This document shows, one piece after another, positions 5,449 to 7,117 of a stretch of DNA of 7,117 nt. This DNA is from Oscillospiraceae bacterium (GTDB lineage: Bacteria > Bacillota_A > Clostridia > Oscillospirales > Ruminococcaceae), in assembly GCA_017414145.1 (NCBI GenBank), contig JAFPQL010000038.1, positions 1 to 7,117 of the forward strand, given 5' to 3'. How positions within the stretch are numbered: the first letter of the stretch is position 1; each line of letters opens with the position of its first letter. The position numbers and the translations under genes are program-made. A model generated the notes under the pieces. It saw only the letters and a list, made by a program, of their open reading frames with translations, was not told the origin of the DNA and did no database searches.

Positions 5449-6276
5449 TCAGACCGGATGCTGTGTCCGGCGGCGGTAGAGCTTTGCCGGACGGTGTCCC
5501 TCCCCGCGCAGGTAGCTGTCCGTCTCCTCGACATAGCCGCTGACCATGCGCCGGAAATTCGCCGGCAGCATTGAGACATTCGTGAGGGTCTCCTGCACCT
5601 TTTGCAGCGCGGAGAGCGTAAAGGTTTCCGGCAGGAAGTCAAAGATCACATCGTAATTCTTTGCCTCCGCCCGCAGCGCCGCGAGCGCCCCCGCGATGAT
5701 CGCGGCGTGATCGAACGCCAGACCGCCGCTTTCCAGAATCCGGAAGGATGTCCGCCCGAAGCGCGTCTGCAGCGCCTCCAGCTCGGCGCGGAGCGTCACA
5801 TCCCCGTGCGTCAGCGTGAGCAGACAGGTGCCGTCCGCGTCGCTGTCGAAGCTGACGCCGAACCACTGCGCATCCGCGGCATCGTCCTGTCCGCGCTGCT
5901 GCACGGACTCCTCGCTGATGACGGAGACAAAGGCGTGTGAGATGATCCAGCCCCGCGGGTCGCGCTCCGGCTCGCTGAACACCCCGACCGGCAGAATGGA
6001 CACCGGCTTGACCCCTGTCTCCTCCTCGATCTCACGCAGCGCACACTGCTCCACGGTCTCGCCGCGCTGCAAAAAGCCGCCCGGCAGCGCCCAGCAGTCC
6101 CTGAACGGATGCCCGCCGCGCCGGATCAGCAGCAGCCGCAGCCGCTGCTCCGGATTCTTCCGGTAGCTCTCCCTGTTCTCCGCGCAGATCATGAATGCCG
6201 CCACATCGGCGGTGACGGACGGCCGGTCATAGTCGCTGAGCCGGTACGCCGCCAGAAAGGACTGTTCAGAATCCAT
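5449..6276 (-). CDS. nrtR: NrtR-type Nudix/winged-helix regulator of NAD metabolism
   Basis: The product has 275 residues. An N-terminal Nudix domain (about 19-150) contains a complete Nudix box: G67, E73, R81, E82, E85, E86, G88. A C-terminal winged helix-turn-helix region (about 205-270) includes LPETFTLSALQKVQETL and NFRRMV. This domain order is that of the NrtR family, which senses ADP-ribose or related nucleotides and represses NAD synthesis and salvage genes. The intact box means it may also still hydrolyse ADP-ribose, unlike regulators with a decayed box; a plain ADP-ribose pyrophosphatase with an extra domain is the alternative. ATG 6276 has AGGAGG eight bases upstream. It heads the unit with the 98-residue gene and pncB, which supports the regulator role and autoregulation. 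Confidence 0.88.
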   Translation of the reverse strand: MDSEQSFLAAYRLSDYDRPSVTADVAAFMICAENRESYRKNPEQRLRLLLIRRGGHPFRDCWALPGGFLQRGETVEQCALREIEEETGVKPVSILPVGVFSEPERDPRGWIISHAFVSVISEESVQQRGQDDAADAQWFGVSFDSDADGTCLLTLTHGDVTLRAELEALQTRFGRTSFRILESGGLAFDHAAIIAGALAALRAEAKNYDVIFDFLPETFTLSALQKVQETLTNVSMLPANFRRMVSGYVEETDSYLRGEGHRPAKLYRRRTQHPV

Positions 6277-6293
6277 GCAGATCGCCTCCTCAT

Positions 6294-6316
6294 GTTATTT
6301 CTGATATGATAATAAC
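6294..6316. promoter_or_regulatory. Inverted repeat over the -10 box, candidate NrtR operator
   Basis: GTTATT and AATAAC are perfect 6-bp arms separated by 11 bp. The left arm on the minus strand overlaps the -10 box and the rest covers the expected start site. Total length is 23 bp, near the ~21-22 bp of known NrtR sites. That this regulator binds here is inferred from position only. Confidence 0.5.
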
Positions 6317-6337
6317 ACATATGCAATAAGATGTCAA
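6309..6337 (-). promoter_or_regulatory. Sigma-A promoter of the nrtR-orf98-pncB unit
   Basis: TTGACA (6337-6332), a 17-bp spacer and TATTAT (6314-6309) on the minus strand form a near-consensus promoter. It lies about 35 nt before the nrtR-like ATG in a locally AT-rich stretch. No other strong promoter is seen before pncB. Confidence 0.85.
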
Positions 6338-6369
6338 GCGATTTGCAAAATTTTCTTTTATGAACAATC

Positions 6370-6411
6370 ACAAAGAACGAAAACAGCACCCGGCGCAGTC
6401 CTGCCGGATGC
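6370..6411 (-). terminator. Intrinsic terminator after ktrA
   Basis: On the minus strand GCATCCGGC (6411-6403) pairs with GCCGGGTGC (6394-6386) over nine pairs with one U·G and an 8-nt loop. TGTTTTCGTTCTTT follows. It lies about 50 nt after the ktrA stop and isolates ktrA from the NAD unit. Confidence 0.75.
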
Positions 6412-6458
6412 CGTTCAGACGGCGTATCCGGAGCGCCCCGCAGGGTCTCCCGCCGTCC

Positions 6459-7103
6459 TCAGATCTTAAAGCAGCGCCGCAGATCGTCCTGACTGCCGAT
6501 CACCAGCACCTGATCGCCGGTGCGCAGCATCGTATCCGGCATCGGAACCGACAGACGGCCGCCGGCACGCACGGCAATCATGTTGAGCTGATATTTTCTG
6601 CGGAGATCAATGGCGGCAACCGTCCGCCCGTCCCATTCCTTCGGCACGCGCACCTCATAGATCGACACGGCAGGGTCAATCTCAAAGGAATCGAGGATAT
6701 CGTCCGAAGCCTCCTTGACCGCCAGCCGGTAGGCGGTCTGCTTCTCCGGATAGACCGTCTCGTCGGCACCGTTTCGGCGCAGGAATTTCTCCTGCACATC
6801 GTTCTGTGCGCGGGCGATGACCTTGCGTGCGCCCAGATCCTTCAGCAGGGCGGTCGTCTCCAGCGAATTCTGGAAGCTGCCGCTGATTGTGACGATGCAG
6901 ACATCAAAGTCCGGAATGCCCAGCGAGCGCATAAAGCTCTCATTGGTGCTGTCGCCGATCTGCGCATTCGTCACGAGCGGCAGAATCTCGTTGACGCGGG
7001 CTTCGTCGCTGTCCACTGCCATGATCTCGCAGTTCATCTCACTCATTTTCTGTGCAATGTGGATGCCGAACTGTCCGGCACCGACGAGCAGAACTGTTTT
7101 CAT
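6459..7103 (-). CDS. ktrA: Ktr/Trk potassium uptake regulatory subunit (RCK domain)
   Basis: The 214-residue product has the two-domain layout of KtrA-type proteins. An RCK_N Rossmann domain (1-~125) has GAGQFG (8-13) and the acidic residue D31 after strand two (AVDSDE). An RCK_C domain (~135-214) has GRTVAAIDLRRKY and a TGDQVLVIG end. Such subunits form a cytosolic ring that binds ATP/ADP or NAD(H) and gates a KtrB/TrkH membrane channel. Length fits KtrA (about 220) rather than the double-length TrkA of enterobacteria. AAGGAG lies seven bases before the ATG. The channel gene is likely just beyond the right edge. KtrA versus KtrC cannot be separated here. Confidence 0.92.
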   Translation of the reverse strand: MKTVLLVGAGQFGIHIAQKMSEMNCEIMAVDSDEARVNEILPLVTNAQIGDSTNESFMRSLGIPDFDVCIVTISGSFQNSLETTALLKDLGARKVIARAQNDVQEKFLRRNGADETVYPEKQTAYRLAVKEASDDILDSFEIDPAVSIYEVRVPKEWDGRTVAAIDLRRKYQLNMIAVRAGGRLSVPMPDTMLRTGDQVLVIGSQDDLRRCFKI

Positions 7104-7117
7104 CTTGTACTCCTTAT

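Overview
The window looks like a chromosomal segment from a GC-rich Clostridia-type Firmicute, possibly an Oscillospiraceae/Ruminococcaceae-like gut anaerobe. The evidence is strong AGGAGG-type ribosome sites, textbook TTGACA-17-TATAAT promoters, a KtrA-type potassium regulator, and many small palindromic extragenic repeats. The organism call is an inference from style; no marker gene is present. All five genes I support lie on the minus strand. I found no convincing plus-strand gene; the long plus-strand frames are antisense shadows of the real genes.

In transcription order (right to left): ktrA, a Trk/Ktr RCK potassium-uptake regulator (7103-6459), is followed by a good intrinsic terminator. 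A strong promoter with a candidate operator then drives a three-gene unit. This is a Nudix plus winged-helix NrtR-type NAD regulator (6276-5449), an unrecognised 98-residue protein (5431-5135), and pncB, nicotinate phosphoribosyltransferase (5111-3912). Together they form a self-contained, probably autoregulated NAD salvage operon. The small middle gene is the unexplained member.

Downstream of pncB lies about 1.2 kb without a gene (2743-3911). It is packed with repeats. A roughly 158-bp structured element occurs twice in direct orientation and once inverted. A 33-bp module built on a 15-bp palindrome recurs through the area. Several different tandem repeats each have an 8-bp unit and three copies. 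The inverted copies bracket a ~570-bp segment with no gene but a minus-strand terminator.

Next comes a perfect consensus promoter and a ~205-nt structured leader. The leader carries two related palindromes and a possible attenuator. It leads to a 732-codon gene (2502-304) that joins a saccharopine-dehydrogenase-like NAD(P)-binding half to an O-acetylhomoserine sulfhydrylase (MetY-like) half lacking its usual first ~45 residues. The reading frame for the complete Rossmann motif has no ATG, GTG or TTG start. The only codon at proper distance from the ribosome site is ATC. The first in-frame ATG (2361) would remove the dinucleotide-binding motif. This fusion, with its odd start and its elaborate upstream control region, is the most unusual thing in the window.

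The left end (1-303) holds a nested multi-hairpin structure and intrinsic terminators that work best on the plus strand. They suggest a convergent gene just outside the window.
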